Below are positions 24,532 to 32,779 of a stretch of 53,221 nucleotides of DNA, one piece after another. The notes under the pieces are model-generated. The model did no database searches and had not been told where the DNA came from. It worked only from the letters and a program-made list of their open reading frames with translations. The stretch comes from Deltaproteobacteria bacterium (GTDB lineage: Bacteria; Desulfobacterota; GWC2-55-46; DRQE01). Position 1 is the stretch's first letter; each line of letters opens with the position of its first letter. The stretch lies in assembly GCA_030636245.1 (NCBI GenBank), contig DAOVXI010000001.1, positions 1 through 53,221 on the forward strand. Reading direction: 5' to 3'. The position numbers and the translations under genes are program-made.

Positions 24532-25203
24532 GTGAGGTACCTTTTAATACCGGTTATATCGGTCTTTGTATGTATGAGTGTTCTAGCTTCAAAGACGTCT
24601 TATGCTGACACAGATAGCATTCAAGTTGAAAAGATACTTGCGAGTATAAGTCGTGCCTATAAAGATGTAAAGACACTGAAGGCAGAGTTCACTCAAACAA
24701 CAGAGCTTGTAACGTTAAAGAGTAAGGAAGAAACAAAAGGTACTTTTTATATAAAGCGTCCGAACAGTTTTAGGTGGGAGTACGCGGGGGAGGAAGAAGA
24801 GGAAGAAACACTTGTTGTAGGTAATAGTGAAAAGGTGTGGATATATGAACCTGAGCTCATGCAGGTTGTGGAGCTTGAAAGCGAGGGTAGCGGAACCTTC
24901 TTTTTTACCTCACTATTGAACGCTATGGATGATCTGGGAAAAAACTATAACGCCGTGGTAGTTGATAGTACATTGGAAAGTTATTCCATAAGGCTTGAGC
25001 CAAAGGTAGCTATCCCACAGATTAGACAGATAACCATAACCGTTAACAAAGAAAATTTTCACGTAACAAAAACAGTTGTTGATGATAAATACGGGACAAG
25101 GACAACGGTAGCTCTTATCGGAACGGAGTATAATCCGGAGTTCGAGGAAAATTTATTTATATTCAAGCTGCCGAAGGGTGTTAAGGTAGTAAAACCGCAT
25201 TAA
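24532..25203 (+). CDS. lolA: Outer-membrane lipoprotein carrier LolA
   Basis: Periplasmic chaperone that ferries lipoproteins from LolCDE to the outer membrane. The 223 aa start with a signal peptide (LLIPVISVFVCMSVLA, cleavage probably near SYA-DTD). The mature part has the LolA pattern: LKAEFTQTTEL, TKGTFYIKRPNSFRWEY, EKVWIYEPELMQV and the late KLPKGVKVV. The GTG start lies 2 bp after ftsK, so translation is probably coupled. Its presence supports a diderm cell. Confidence 0.93.
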   Translation: MRYLLIPVISVFVCMSVLASKTSYADTDSIQVEKILASISRAYKDVKTLKAEFTQTTELVTLKSKEETKGTFYIKRPNSFRWEYAGEEEEEETLVVGNSEKVWIYEPELMQVVELESEGSGTFFFTSLLNAMDDLGKNYNAVVVDSTLESYSIRLEPKVAIPQIRQITITVNKENFHVTKTVVDDKYGTRTTVALIGTEYNPEFEENLFIFKLPKGVKVVKPH

Positions 25204-25222
25204 GTATGAAGGAGGGTTCAAA

Positions 25223-25711
25223 ATGGCTTCATTTGATATTATCAGCGAGGTAGAAGAGCAGGAAATAGATAATGCTATCAACCAGAGTACGAAGGAGATC
25301 ACTCAGCGTTATGATTTTAAAGATACAAAGAGTGAGATAAACTGGAGCAAGGGTGAGGATATCGTAATAATCGGAGACGATGACTATAAGCTGAAGGCTG
25401 TTGTTGATATACTGCAGTCAAAATTCGTAAAAAGAGGTATCTCATTAAAATCATTTGAGTACGGTTCAGTAGAGGACTCGGGAGGCGGGCTCAAAAAGCA
25501 GAGCATAAAGATAATCCAAGGTATATCGCAGGAAAAGGCAAAAGAGATTGTAAAGTTTGTTAAAGCTCTTAAGATCAAGGTTCAGGCGCAGATCCAGGGC
25601 GATCAGCTTCGTGTTACCGGTAAAAAACTAGATGACCTTCAAGCCGTCATTGCCGAGGTAAAGGCCAAGGGTTTTGACCTAGAGCTGCAATTTGTGAATA
25701 TGCGTTCATGA
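25223..25711 (+). CDS. yajQ: YajQ family (UPF0234) nucleotide-binding protein
   Basis: 162 aa, the standard length. MASFDIISEVEEQEIDNAINQ at the N-terminus, QRYDFK, KGISLKSFEYG-like RGISLKSFEYG and VTGKKLDDLQAVIAEVK near the end are near-consensus. Some members bind cyclic di-GMP, which is relevant since the window also encodes a diguanylate cyclase; others bind nucleic acid. GGAGGG precedes the ATG. The stop codon overlaps the next gene (ATGA). Confidence 0.95.
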   Translation: MASFDIISEVEEQEIDNAINQSTKEITQRYDFKDTKSEINWSKGEDIVIIGDDDYKLKAVVDILQSKFVKRGISLKSFEYGSVEDSGGGLKKQSIKIIQGISQEKAKEIVKFVKALKIKVQAQIQGDQLRVTGKKLDDLQAVIAEVKAKGFDLELQFVNMRS

Positions 25712-26508
25712 TCCATTTGCGAAGATATTTATTCTCCATCCCCTTTCTTTTGATCCTACTTTTATTTCCTTTCCCAAAAGATGCCATGAGTGGTGAAGCG
25801 CCCTATGATGTGGAAAATATAGGGTGGGTTACAAACCTAAGTGGCGAAGCGTATATAGTGCGAAGTTGGAGCGAGATGCGCGAAGGCGTAAAAGTTGGCA
25901 CATCTGTATATATAAATGACAGTATAACAACCACTGATCTAACCGAGTTGACAATAGAGTTTGATGACGACTCCGCGGTCGCCGTTGGTTCTAATACGCA
26001 TTTGATAATAAATGAGTATGTCTATGATGTAGAGAGCAAAGAGAACCGTTCACTATTTAATTTGCTTAAAGGCAGTGTGCGCGGTTATCTGAACGATCTC
26101 TTCGGGTCACGCTCCCAGATGAGCTTTAAAACGACTACATCTCTTGTTGGGGTAAAGGGCAGTGATATATCAGTATGGGTAGAAGATGATGAAAGTATTG
26201 TTGCCGTTAATGAAGGACACGGATTTATCCGGGACATAATAAAGAAAGACAGCCCAGAGATAAAAATTCAGGGTGGTTATATGGTTATATTCGGGCCGGG
26301 CAAAAAAGTCGGCAGGCCGGTTAAGATAAGTAAAAAGATCCAAGAGAGAATACTTAAACTTAAGATAAAACGATATGCGAGGCTTATAAAGAAGTTAAAG
26401 AAAAAACGCATCAAGCACTTGCTTAAGAAAAAGAAGAAAAAAGAATTTATAAAAAAATATAAAGAAATTAAAAAGAAAATGCAGAAAAAACGCAAGCGGG
26501 TAAAGTAG
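25708..26508 (+). CDS. Secreted FecR-domain protein with lysine-rich C-terminal tail
   Basis: 266 aa. A signal peptide (LLILLLFPFPKDAMSG) is followed by a FecR-type beta domain: GWVTNLSGEAYIVR, SITTTDLTELTIEFDDDSAVAVGSNT, LLKGSVRGYL, FKTTTSLVGVKGSD and ISVWVEDD. No TonB-linked sigma regulator is nearby, so this is the free-standing periplasmic type rather than classical FecR. From about residue 200 the protein becomes almost all Lys, Arg, Ile and Leu (for example KKLKKKRIKHLLKKKKKK), a strongly basic predicted helix of ~65 residues. Function unknown; the tail could bind lipopolysaccharide, peptidoglycan or nucleic acid. It overlaps yajQ by 4 bases. Confidence 0.8.
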   Translation: MIHLRRYLFSIPFLLILLLFPFPKDAMSGEAPYDVENIGWVTNLSGEAYIVRSWSEMREGVKVGTSVYINDSITTTDLTELTIEFDDDSAVAVGSNTHLIINEYVYDVESKENRSLFNLLKGSVRGYLNDLFGSRSQMSFKTTTSLVGVKGSDISVWVEDDESIVAVNEGHGFIRDIIKKDSPEIKIQGGYMVIFGPGKKVGRPVKISKKIQERILKLKIKRYARLIKKLKKKRIKHLLKKKKKKEFIKKYKEIKKKMQKKRKRVK

Positions 26509-26533
26509 CAACTTTGAAGCTAAGGTATATCAA

Positions 26534-27364
26534 ATGTCATATACAAAAATAATCGCAAAAGGTAAAGAGGAACGAAAAGATATTGCCGCTCACATTATCA
26601 TGGAGGCCGGTTCAAGCGGAGTGGAGGAGATATCAAAAGGAAGTAACATAAATATCATTGGATTTATAGAAACGGAACAATCCTTAAACATCTCTCAGAT
26701 AAAAAAAGAACTCAGCAAGGTTGGCTATTCTCTTAGTGTAAGCGAGTATAATGAAACCGGCTGGGAGCATAAATGGAAAAAAGGAATAAAGCCTGTTAGT
26801 GTCGGCTCTTTTTTTGTTCGTCCTACCTGGAGTAAGGCCAAAACACCAAGCGGGAAAAAGCTAATTATGATAGATCCGGGCATGGCTTTCGGTACAGGAA
26901 CTCACCCGACGACGAAGTTGTGCCTTAAGGCTATATCAGAAGTTATCTCAGTAAAAGGTAAAACCGTGCTGGATGTCGGCACGGGTAGCGGAATATTGGC
27001 GATAGGGGCATTCAAGCTCAAAGCGTCAAAGGTAATGGGAACGGACAACGACCCTGTGGCGCTCAAGGTTGCAAGAGCAAACACACGGCTAAATAAATCG
27101 TCAATATCGTTTAGCGGCAGGAACCTGAGTTCTTTAAAGGGCGGCTTTGATGTTGTTATAGCTAATATAATATCCGGAACCTTAAAGGAGCTCAAAAAGG
27201 AATTAAAAGGAAAGGTTAAAAAAGGAGGAGCGCTTATCCTCTCCGGAATATTAAATAATGAAGTTGATGATCTCCAAAACAGCTTCACGGACGATTCATT
27301 TATTAAAGAAAAGAATTTAAAGAGTGGAGAGTGGTCAGCCATAGTAATGAGTAGAAAACCATGA
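26534..27364 (+). CDS. prmA: Ribosomal protein L11 methyltransferase
   Basis: SAM-dependent methylation of ribosomal protein L11. The 276-aa protein has an N-terminal substrate-recognition domain (~1-90), then the methyltransferase core: FFVRPTW, DPGMAFGTGTHPTTKLCL, VLDVGTGSGILAIGAFKL (motif I) and VIANIISGTLKEL, the NxxA-type motif of PrmA. The last four bases overlap rsmE (ATGA), a common PrmA-RsmE pairing. Confidence 0.95.
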   Translation: MSYTKIIAKGKEERKDIAAHIIMEAGSSGVEEISKGSNINIIGFIETEQSLNISQIKKELSKVGYSLSVSEYNETGWEHKWKKGIKPVSVGSFFVRPTWSKAKTPSGKKLIMIDPGMAFGTGTHPTTKLCLKAISEVISVKGKTVLDVGTGSGILAIGAFKLKASKVMGTDNDPVALKVARANTRLNKSSISFSGRNLSSLKGGFDVVIANIISGTLKELKKELKGKVKKGGALILSGILNNEVDDLQNSFTDDSFIKEKNLKSGEWSAIVMSRKP

Positions 27365-28071
27365 GAAGATTTTATCTAGAAGGCATAAGAGAAACCGACA
27401 GGCTGTGTATGCTAACCGGCAGTGAACACACACACTTAAAAGATGTGCTTCGTCTTGGTCCGGGTGAAGAGGTGTTGATCATAAACGGTAGGGGTCTTGA
27501 GCTATCGGCAAAGATAATGGAGTCAAAAAAAGATAAGACAATGCTTCAGGTCCTAAAGGCTCGTGAAGGTTTGGGTGAGAGTGATCTTAATTTGAGTCTC
27601 GCGCTGTCCGTGACCAAGGGACTTAAAGCCGAGTGGGTCATAGAGAAGGCAACCGAGCTTGGCGCAAATGAGATATTAATCTTTTCATCCAGTCGGAGCG
27701 TTGCAAAGGTCAATCAAGTAAAAGAAGAGAGATATAAAAAAGCCGGTATCTCTGCGCTTAAACAGTCCGGGAGGTCCTATCTTCCGAAGATAGAAATGTT
27801 AGAGAGTTTTGAAGAGGCGCTAACAACGGCAAATGGGGTGAAGTTATTAATGCATCCCGGCGGTGTTCGTTTCAAAGATGAACTTAGAGAAATAAAAGAA
27901 AAAGAGATAACAATCTTTATCGGCCCCGAGGGTGGATTTAGTGAGGAAGAGACAGGGTTGGGTGAGAAACACGGAGCAAAGCTAGTTACACTTGGAAAAA
28001 GGATTTTAAGAGCAGAAACCGCGGCCTTAACCGCTTTGGCAATTGCTCAATTTGAGCTAGGAGATATTTAA
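27361..28071 (+). CDS. rsmE: 16S rRNA (uracil1498-N3)-methyltransferase
   Basis: SPOUT-class methyltransferase with deep trefoil knot. The 236 aa include HTHLKDVLRLGPGEEVLIING (N-terminal PUA-like domain), LALSVTKGLKAEWVIEKATELGANEI, the GPEGGFSEEE SAM loop and LGKRILRAETAALTAL, all family-typical. It starts inside the prmA stop codon. It is the last gene of the ftsK-lolA-yajQ-prmA series; the next gene, hsp20, has its own promoter. Confidence 0.95.
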   Translation: MRRFYLEGIRETDRLCMLTGSEHTHLKDVLRLGPGEEVLIINGRGLELSAKIMESKKDKTMLQVLKAREGLGESDLNLSLALSVTKGLKAEWVIEKATELGANEILIFSSSRSVAKVNQVKEERYKKAGISALKQSGRSYLPKIEMLESFEEALTTANGVKLLMHPGGVRFKDELREIKEKEITIFIGPEGGFSEEETGLGEKHGAKLVTLGKRILRAETAALTALAIAQFELGDI

Positions 28072-28194
28072 AAACCATAGATCCAGAGCACCTATGTTTT
28101 GTATAAACAACTAATACAAAGCATTATAAGGATTGATGAAAAGGTTAGAAAACTAACGTTTTCAAAGGGTTAAACAATCACGATAAGGGGCTAC

Positions 28195-28230
28195 TTGACA
28201 AAGCTCTATATATCGAATATCATTGATATT
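28195..28230 (+). promoter_or_regulatory. hsp20 promoter with overlapping inverted repeat
   Basis: Consensus TTGACA (28195-28200), exactly 17 nt, then TATCAT (28218-28223). A perfect 7-1-7 inverted repeat AATATCA-T-TGATATT (28216-28230) covers the -10 box and expected start, where a repressor would block polymerase. It is not the CIRCE/HrcA sequence. Confidence 0.6.
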
Positions 28231-28261
28231 ATTGGGTTTACAGCCCGTTCGGATAAAGCAA

Positions 28262-28702
28262 ATGGTAAAAAAATGGATACCTTATAAAGATCTGCTATTT
28301 TTGCAGGAGCGTATGGGCCGAATTTTTGATGAGGCCATGGGGCACCACTTTGGCTCAGAAGACTCCAGAGGCGCCTGGCTTCCTGTAACAGATATTTATG
28401 AGACCAAAAAGCATATTATATTAAAGGTTGAACTTGCCGGCATTGATATTGAGGATGTAGATCTTGAGGTTGATGAGAACAAGTTGACCATCACAGGCGA
28501 GCGGCGGCCACATAAGGGTGATGTGGAGGAGCACTATCATGCAATGGAGTGTTCATATGGCGGTTTTCAAAGGATCTTTGAGTTACCGGGCATAATCGAT
28601 AAGGATAAGATAAAAGCTAACTTCAAGGATGGTGTTCTTGAGGTAAAGGCGCACCGGAAAGAAAAAAGCAAGCCAAAGCATATAAAGGTAGAGGTAAAGT
28701 AA
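28262..28702 (+). CDS. Small heat shock protein, Hsp20/alpha-crystallin family
   Basis: ATP-independent holdase chaperone of 146 aa. The alpha-crystallin domain spans about residues 35-135: WLPVTDIYETKKHIILKVEL, LTITGERR, YGGFQRIFELPG and the closing FKDGVLEVKAHR. The ATG at 28262 is preferred over a TTG at 28223, because 28223 lies inside the promoter -10 box. The C-terminal IxI/V anchoring motif appears as IKVEV at the very end. It is monocistronic or leads into the DUF1844 gene 94 bp later. Confidence 0.92.
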   Translation: MVKKWIPYKDLLFLQERMGRIFDEAMGHHFGSEDSRGAWLPVTDIYETKKHIILKVELAGIDIEDVDLEVDENKLTITGERRPHKGDVEEHYHAMECSYGGFQRIFELPGIIDKDKIKANFKDGVLEVKAHRKEKSKPKHIKVEVK

Positions 28703-28796
28703 ACCGTCCCAAAGGGTCTGTCGCAACATCACGGACTTTTCGCTGTCATGGCGTTGTGGGCGGATTTTTATATTAAAGTTCTAAGGAGAAATTACA

Positions 28797-29144
28797 ATGA
28801 CTGACGAAGAAAATAAAAAAACTGAAGAATGGTCTCAGGAAGAGACCAAAAATAACAATAAAGATGAAGCAAAGAAAGAAGAAGATCTGGCCGGGAATCT
28901 TCCTACGGTAAATTTTTCTACATTTGTTCTTTCTCTTTCAACCTCGGCCATGATAAGCCTTGGTGAGATCGAAAGTCCTGTAAGTAAAAAGAAAGAGAAA
29001 AGCCAGCCCATGGCAAGACACTCCATTGATCTTATAGAGCTCCTGAAGGAAAAGACAAAGGGCAACCTTGATGAAAATGAGGAAAAATTAATTGACGGAA
29101 TTCTTTATGATCTCAGGACAAGATACTTAAATGCATTTAACTAA
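28797..29144 (+). CDS. DUF1844 protein
   Basis: 115 aa. The N-terminal ~33 residues are charged and low-complexity (Lys/Glu/Asn). The conserved DUF1844 part follows: LPTVNFSTFVLSLSTSAMISLGEI, then ARHSIDLIELLKEKTKGNLDENEEKLIDGILYDLRTRYL. This small family is common in deltaproteobacteria and related phyla and has no known function. AAGGAG lies 9 nt upstream of the ATG. No membrane segment or signal is visible. Confidence 0.88.
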   Translation: MTDEENKKTEEWSQEETKNNNKDEAKKEEDLAGNLPTVNFSTFVLSLSTSAMISLGEIESPVSKKKEKSQPMARHSIDLIELLKEKTKGNLDENEEKLIDGILYDLRTRYLNAFN

Positions 29145-29224
29145 TATGAAGACGGCAAGGGAAAAGAAAACAATACTGCTCCGTCTTAAAAGAGGTAACA
29201 CGAGTTACTTTACGACTATGAGTA

Positions 29225-29854
29225 GTGAGGATAGCGAGTAATTTGGAAAGATCTCAATACATACTAGCCTTTACGGGAGCCAGCGGCGCGCCATATGGTC
29301 TGAAGCTATTGAGCGAGCTTCTTAAAAGGGACTCGTGCGTTGATACCGCTATAACGCCCGCGGCGCTTCTTATACTAAAAGAAGAGGTCGACCTTACTAT
29401 TAATAGCGCTGAAGATATACTTAACTATCTTAATAAGAGCTATAAGGGTAATCATAAGGGCAAGTTTACCTTGCATGCCCATGATGATCTAACCTCTCCC
29501 CTTGCAAGCGGCTCTTCGCTAAACAAGAAAATGATAATAGCGCCTTGTTCAATGGGATCTTTGGCAAGAATAGCCACCGGTGTTTCAAGTAACCTGATCG
29601 AGAGGGCAGCAGATTGCGTTATAAAGGAAGCAGGCGAATTGGTGCTTGTTCCGAGAGAGACACCACTTAGTCCGATCCATCTTGAGAATATGCTGAAACT
29701 TTCCCGCATTGATGTGCAGATAGTTCCGGCGATGCCTGCTTTTTATAACGCTCCAAAGAGCATTGAGGATATGGTAGACTTTGTCGTGGGGAAGGTTTTG
29801 GACGCGCTTAGAATTGAAAATGATCTTTATAAAAGGTGGAGCGGCGAGAGTTAG
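29225..29854 (+). CDS. ubiX: Flavin prenyltransferase UbiX
   Basis: Makes prenylated FMN, the cofactor of UbiD-type decarboxylases. The 209 aa show ILAFTGASGAPYG (FMN-binding N-terminus), ASGSS, MIIAPCSMGSLARIATGVSSNLIERAADCVIKE and LVLVPRETPLSPIHLENMLKLS, all diagnostic. UbiD is not in the window. The start is uncertain: GTG 29225 gives six extra residues, and an in-frame TTG at 29243 gives a more typical N-terminus; neither has a good ribosome-binding site. Confidence 0.93.
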   Translation: MRIASNLERSQYILAFTGASGAPYGLKLLSELLKRDSCVDTAITPAALLILKEEVDLTINSAEDILNYLNKSYKGNHKGKFTLHAHDDLTSPLASGSSLNKKMIIAPCSMGSLARIATGVSSNLIERAADCVIKEAGELVLVPRETPLSPIHLENMLKLSRIDVQIVPAMPAFYNAPKSIEDMVDFVVGKVLDALRIENDLYKRWSGES

Positions 29855-29898
29855 ACTTGAAATAACTAGCTAACGAATGATAGACTTTTGTTTCTACC

Positions 29899-29927
29899 TT
29901 GGACATAAGGTGAGTTAAAATTATGCT
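29899..29927 (+). promoter_or_regulatory. Candidate promoter for serS
   Basis: TTGGAC (29899-29904), 17-nt spacer and TATGCT (29922-29927), about 70 nt upstream of the serS start. The leader that follows shows no T-box-like or other recognised structure. Confidence 0.35.
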
Positions 29928-30004
29928 GGATATAAAATAGAAAGATGTAACCCTGAGGAACCCTGGAAAATTAAAGTTGTTTGTGATCTATAAAAGGTAA
30001 TGTA

Positions 30005-31285
30005 ATGTTAGATATTAAATTAATAAGAGATAACTCTGAAGAGTTTGAAAAAAAACTTTCTTTAAGGGGAGAGGGCATAAGCCTGAAGCCGTTAAAGGAA
30101 CTTGATGCGAAGAGGCGTACGCTTCTCTCAGAGGTCGAGGCACTTAAGGCTGAGCGCAACACTGTCTCTCAAGAGGTCGGCCGATTAAAGAAGGAAAAAA
30201 AGGATGCCGATGAGCTTGTAGATAAGATGCAGGGGGTCTCCGCAAGAATAAAGGAGCTTGACGGTGAGGTTGCCGTCATAGAGGCAGAGCTTGAAAAGCA
30301 TATCCTGACCATACCTAATACGCCTCATGAGAGCGTGCCCGTTGGAGCGGATGAAAGCGCCAATGAGGTTGCTCGTGTTATCGGAGAAAAGCCTTCATTT
30401 GATTTTAGCCCAAAGGAGCACCTTGATATTGGTGAGTCTCTCGGAATAGTAGACATGGAGCGCGCGGGTAAGCTTGCAGGTGCGAGGTTTTCACTGCTTA
30501 AGGACGAAGGAGCGCTTCTTGAGCGTGCACTAATAAACTTCATGCTGGATATTCACACAAGGGAGCATGGCTACACCGAGGTACTGCCTCCATTTATGGT
30601 CAAGAGCGATTGTTTTGTTGGCACGGGTCAGCTTCCAAAGTTCGAGGACGATCAGTTCAAGATAGAGGGCTGGGATCACTATCTTGTGCCAACTGCCGAG
30701 GTTCCTGTCACCAACATCCACCGTGAAGAGGTTTTAAGGGAAGAGGAGCTTCCAATTTGTTATACGGCGTATACCCCATGCTTTAGAAAAGAGGCCGGTT
30801 CTTACGGTAAGGACACAAAGGGGCTTATACGTCAGCATCAGTTCAATAAGGTCGAGCTGGTTAAGTTTTGCCGTCCGGAGGATTCTTACGACGAGCTTGA
30901 GAAACTGACCGCTAACGCCGAGGAGATACTTAAAAGACTTGGTCTTCACTACCGTGTTGTAACACTCTGTACCGGAGACATCGGGTTTTCATCTGCCAAG
31001 ACATATGACCTTGAGGTTTGGCTCCCTGGTCAAAGCGCATACCGTGAGATTAGCTCTTGCTCGAACTTTGAGGATTTTCAGGCCAGAAGAGCGAAGATAA
31101 GATATAAGGGCAAGGGTGGGGGCAAAACCCGGTTTGTGCATACCTTGAACGGCAGTGGCCTGGCCGCCGGCCGTACACTAATAGCTATTCTTGAGAACTA
31201 CCAGAACGCCGATGGCTCCGTCACCATCCCGGAGGCATTGAGACCATATACCGGCGGACTTGAAAAGATAGAGAAAAAAAGTTAA
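30005..31285 (+). CDS. serS: Seryl-tRNA synthetase
   Basis: Class II synthetase charging tRNA-Ser. The 426 aa are standard. An N-terminal antiparallel coiled coil (~30-100) that contacts the long variable arm is followed by the catalytic core: LPPFMVKSDCFVGTGQLPKF (motif 1 region), YTPCFRKEAGSYGKDTKGLIRQHQFNKVELV (motif 2) and GSGLAAGRTLIAILENYQ (motif 3). AAAGG lies 6 nt before the ATG. tRNA-Ser follows directly downstream on the same strand. Confidence 0.97.
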   Translation: MLDIKLIRDNSEEFEKKLSLRGEGISLKPLKELDAKRRTLLSEVEALKAERNTVSQEVGRLKKEKKDADELVDKMQGVSARIKELDGEVAVIEAELEKHILTIPNTPHESVPVGADESANEVARVIGEKPSFDFSPKEHLDIGESLGIVDMERAGKLAGARFSLLKDEGALLERALINFMLDIHTREHGYTEVLPPFMVKSDCFVGTGQLPKFEDDQFKIEGWDHYLVPTAEVPVTNIHREEVLREEELPICYTAYTPCFRKEAGSYGKDTKGLIRQHQFNKVELVKFCRPEDSYDELEKLTANAEEILKRLGLHYRVVTLCTGDIGFSSAKTYDLEVWLPGQSAYREISSCSNFEDFQARRAKIRYKGKGGGKTRFVHTLNGSGLAAGRTLIAILENYQNADGSVTIPEALRPYTGGLEKIEKKS

Positions 31286-31312
31286 TATATTCAATTCATA
31301 ATTACTTCAAAT

Positions 31313-31398
31313 GGAGGGTTTGCCTAATTGGTAAGGCAGCAGTCTTGAAAACTGCCGGGTTAACGCCTATGAGGGTTCGAGTCCCTTGCCCTCCGCCA
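31313..31398 (+). tRNA. tRNA-Ser (anticodon TGA)
   Basis: Acceptor GGAGGGT pairs with GCCCTCC through a terminal T-G pair. The anticodon arm GCAGT-CTTGAAA-ACTGC gives TGA for codon TCA. A long variable arm, the T-arm with GGTTCGAGTCCC, and encoded CCA (31396-31398) make this a type II tRNA-Ser. It begins 27 bp after the serS stop and is probably co-transcribed with it. Confidence 0.95.
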
Positions 31399-31565
31399 CT
31401 TATTATAGCAATAATAATTTTTGTAGAAGGTTATATCCTTTAAGGGTCTTGTAGGACAGTGGTATATGCTATGGATTCTAAATGGTTTAAGTTAATGTAT
31501 ATTTCTTCAAGATGGTTATTATCGTTGTTACCTAATTATAAGTTAGGCTCTAAAAAAGAAGATGT

Positions 31566-32549
31566 ATGAAAAAATTTCAGGCCAAGTTAGCTTTATTGAT
31601 GATAGCATTTATGGCAGGCGTAATTTTTGGAATTGCCAGTTATAAATATCACTTCTTCCCTTACGAAACCCTAAAAACGGTATTTCATTTGACTCAAAAG
31701 GACACTGAGACTACTGGTTCTTGGTCTATTGGTATATATGAAGGTTCCTCTCCATTCTATTTGGCTGATCCAAAAGACATTTCCAACCCGGTCCTGACAA
31801 AAAAAGATGTTGTTGATATAGACGCAACTTTCGTCGCAGACCCGTTCATGGTTATTAATGAAAAAAAACATTTTATGTTTTTTGAAGTACTAAATAGGGA
31901 AACTAACCAAGGTGATATCGCTTATGCGGAGAGCATGGATGGAAAAAAATGGAATTATAAAAAAGTTGTTATAGATGAGGAATTTCATCTGTCATATCCG
32001 TATGTGTTTGAGTGGAACAATAGTTACTACTTAATTCCGGAGAGTAATAAAGATTCTTCGGTGAGGCTATACAAAGCAACAAAGTTTCCTGAAAGCTGGG
32101 AATATCTTGATAATCTATTGTTTGGATATAGATATGTGGACCCTACAATATTTCGATATGAAGATAAATGGTGGATGTTTGTGTCTACTGAAGAAAGCAA
32201 TGTCCTGAATCTTTATTATTCAAAGGAATTACTGACAGGATGGAGGCCTCACCCAATGAATCCTGTAGTAAAGTTTGATAAGAATTTTTCAAGGCCGGGT
32301 GGTCGAGTTATCGTTTATGAGGACAAACTGTATCGATTAACGCAAGACGATGATCCAAGTTATGGAGTCCAGGTTTTTGCCTTTGAAATAACCAAGCTAT
32401 CAGAAACATCATATGAGGACAAATTAGCTTCAAAAACCCCCATAGTAACAAAGACAGGAATCGGATGGAATGCAGCCGGTATGCACCATGTAGACCTGCA
32501 CAAAATAGAGAATAAATGGATATCGGCGGTAGATGGACGAAGTAAGTGA
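31566..32549 (+). CDS. GIPC-transferase-like beta-propeller protein with N-terminal membrane anchor
   Basis: 327 aa with a membrane anchor or signal (about residues 9-27). The rest resembles the N-terminal beta-propeller domain (GH43-like fold) of glucosamine inositolphosphorylceramide transferase-family proteins: FVADPFMVINEKKHFMFFE, YPYVFEWNNSYYLIPES, YVDPTIFRYEDKWWMFVS, RPGGRVIVYEDKLYRLTQD and GMHHVDLHKIENKWISAVDG, which is the normal domain end. Bacterial members are usually linked to surface polysaccharide or methyltransferase/formyltransferase fusions; the activity here is unknown. The gene is visibly richer in A/T than its neighbours and sits alone after tRNA-Ser, which suggests acquisition by transfer. 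Confidence 0.65.
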   Translation: MKKFQAKLALLMIAFMAGVIFGIASYKYHFFPYETLKTVFHLTQKDTETTGSWSIGIYEGSSPFYLADPKDISNPVLTKKDVVDIDATFVADPFMVINEKKHFMFFEVLNRETNQGDIAYAESMDGKKWNYKKVVIDEEFHLSYPYVFEWNNSYYLIPESNKDSSVRLYKATKFPESWEYLDNLLFGYRYVDPTIFRYEDKWWMFVSTEESNVLNLYYSKELLTGWRPHPMNPVVKFDKNFSRPGGRVIVYEDKLYRLTQDDDPSYGVQVFAFEITKLSETSYEDKLASKTPIVTKTGIGWNAAGMHHVDLHKIENKWISAVDGRSK

Positions 32550-32740
32550 GCCTGACACAGTACGGCACTTGGTAGCCGGTTCATTATTTACCTATGTTTT
32601 TGAATAACTCTGTGTTACTATAAATATTAATTGAACTTGTGTACCTGGCGCACTCCGGTAAGCGCCTCTCGTGTCGTTGTAAATACCATTCTTTTCCAAC
32701 ATCACTCACAATAACCTTAAAACAATTTCGCCTTTACCGG

Positions 32741-32755
32741 CTCATAAGTTATGAG
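32741..32755. promoter_or_regulatory. Inverted repeat in the rhlE leader
   Basis: CTCATAA-G-TTATGAG is a perfect 7-1-7 palindrome 25 bp upstream of the rhlE start, in a 230-bp gap. It could be an operator or a small mRNA hairpin near the ribosome-binding site. A second weaker stem (GGCGC at 32647 with GCGCC at 32662) lies upstream. No convincing promoter was found in the gap. Confidence 0.35.
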
Positions 32756-32779
32756 TAGGCCGATATTAGGAGCATAACT

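Noticed and set aside
31313..31398. tRNA-Ser considered as selenocysteine tRNA
   Set aside because: The anticodon is TGA (reads TCA), not TCA (reads UGA), and the acceptor stem is 7 bp.
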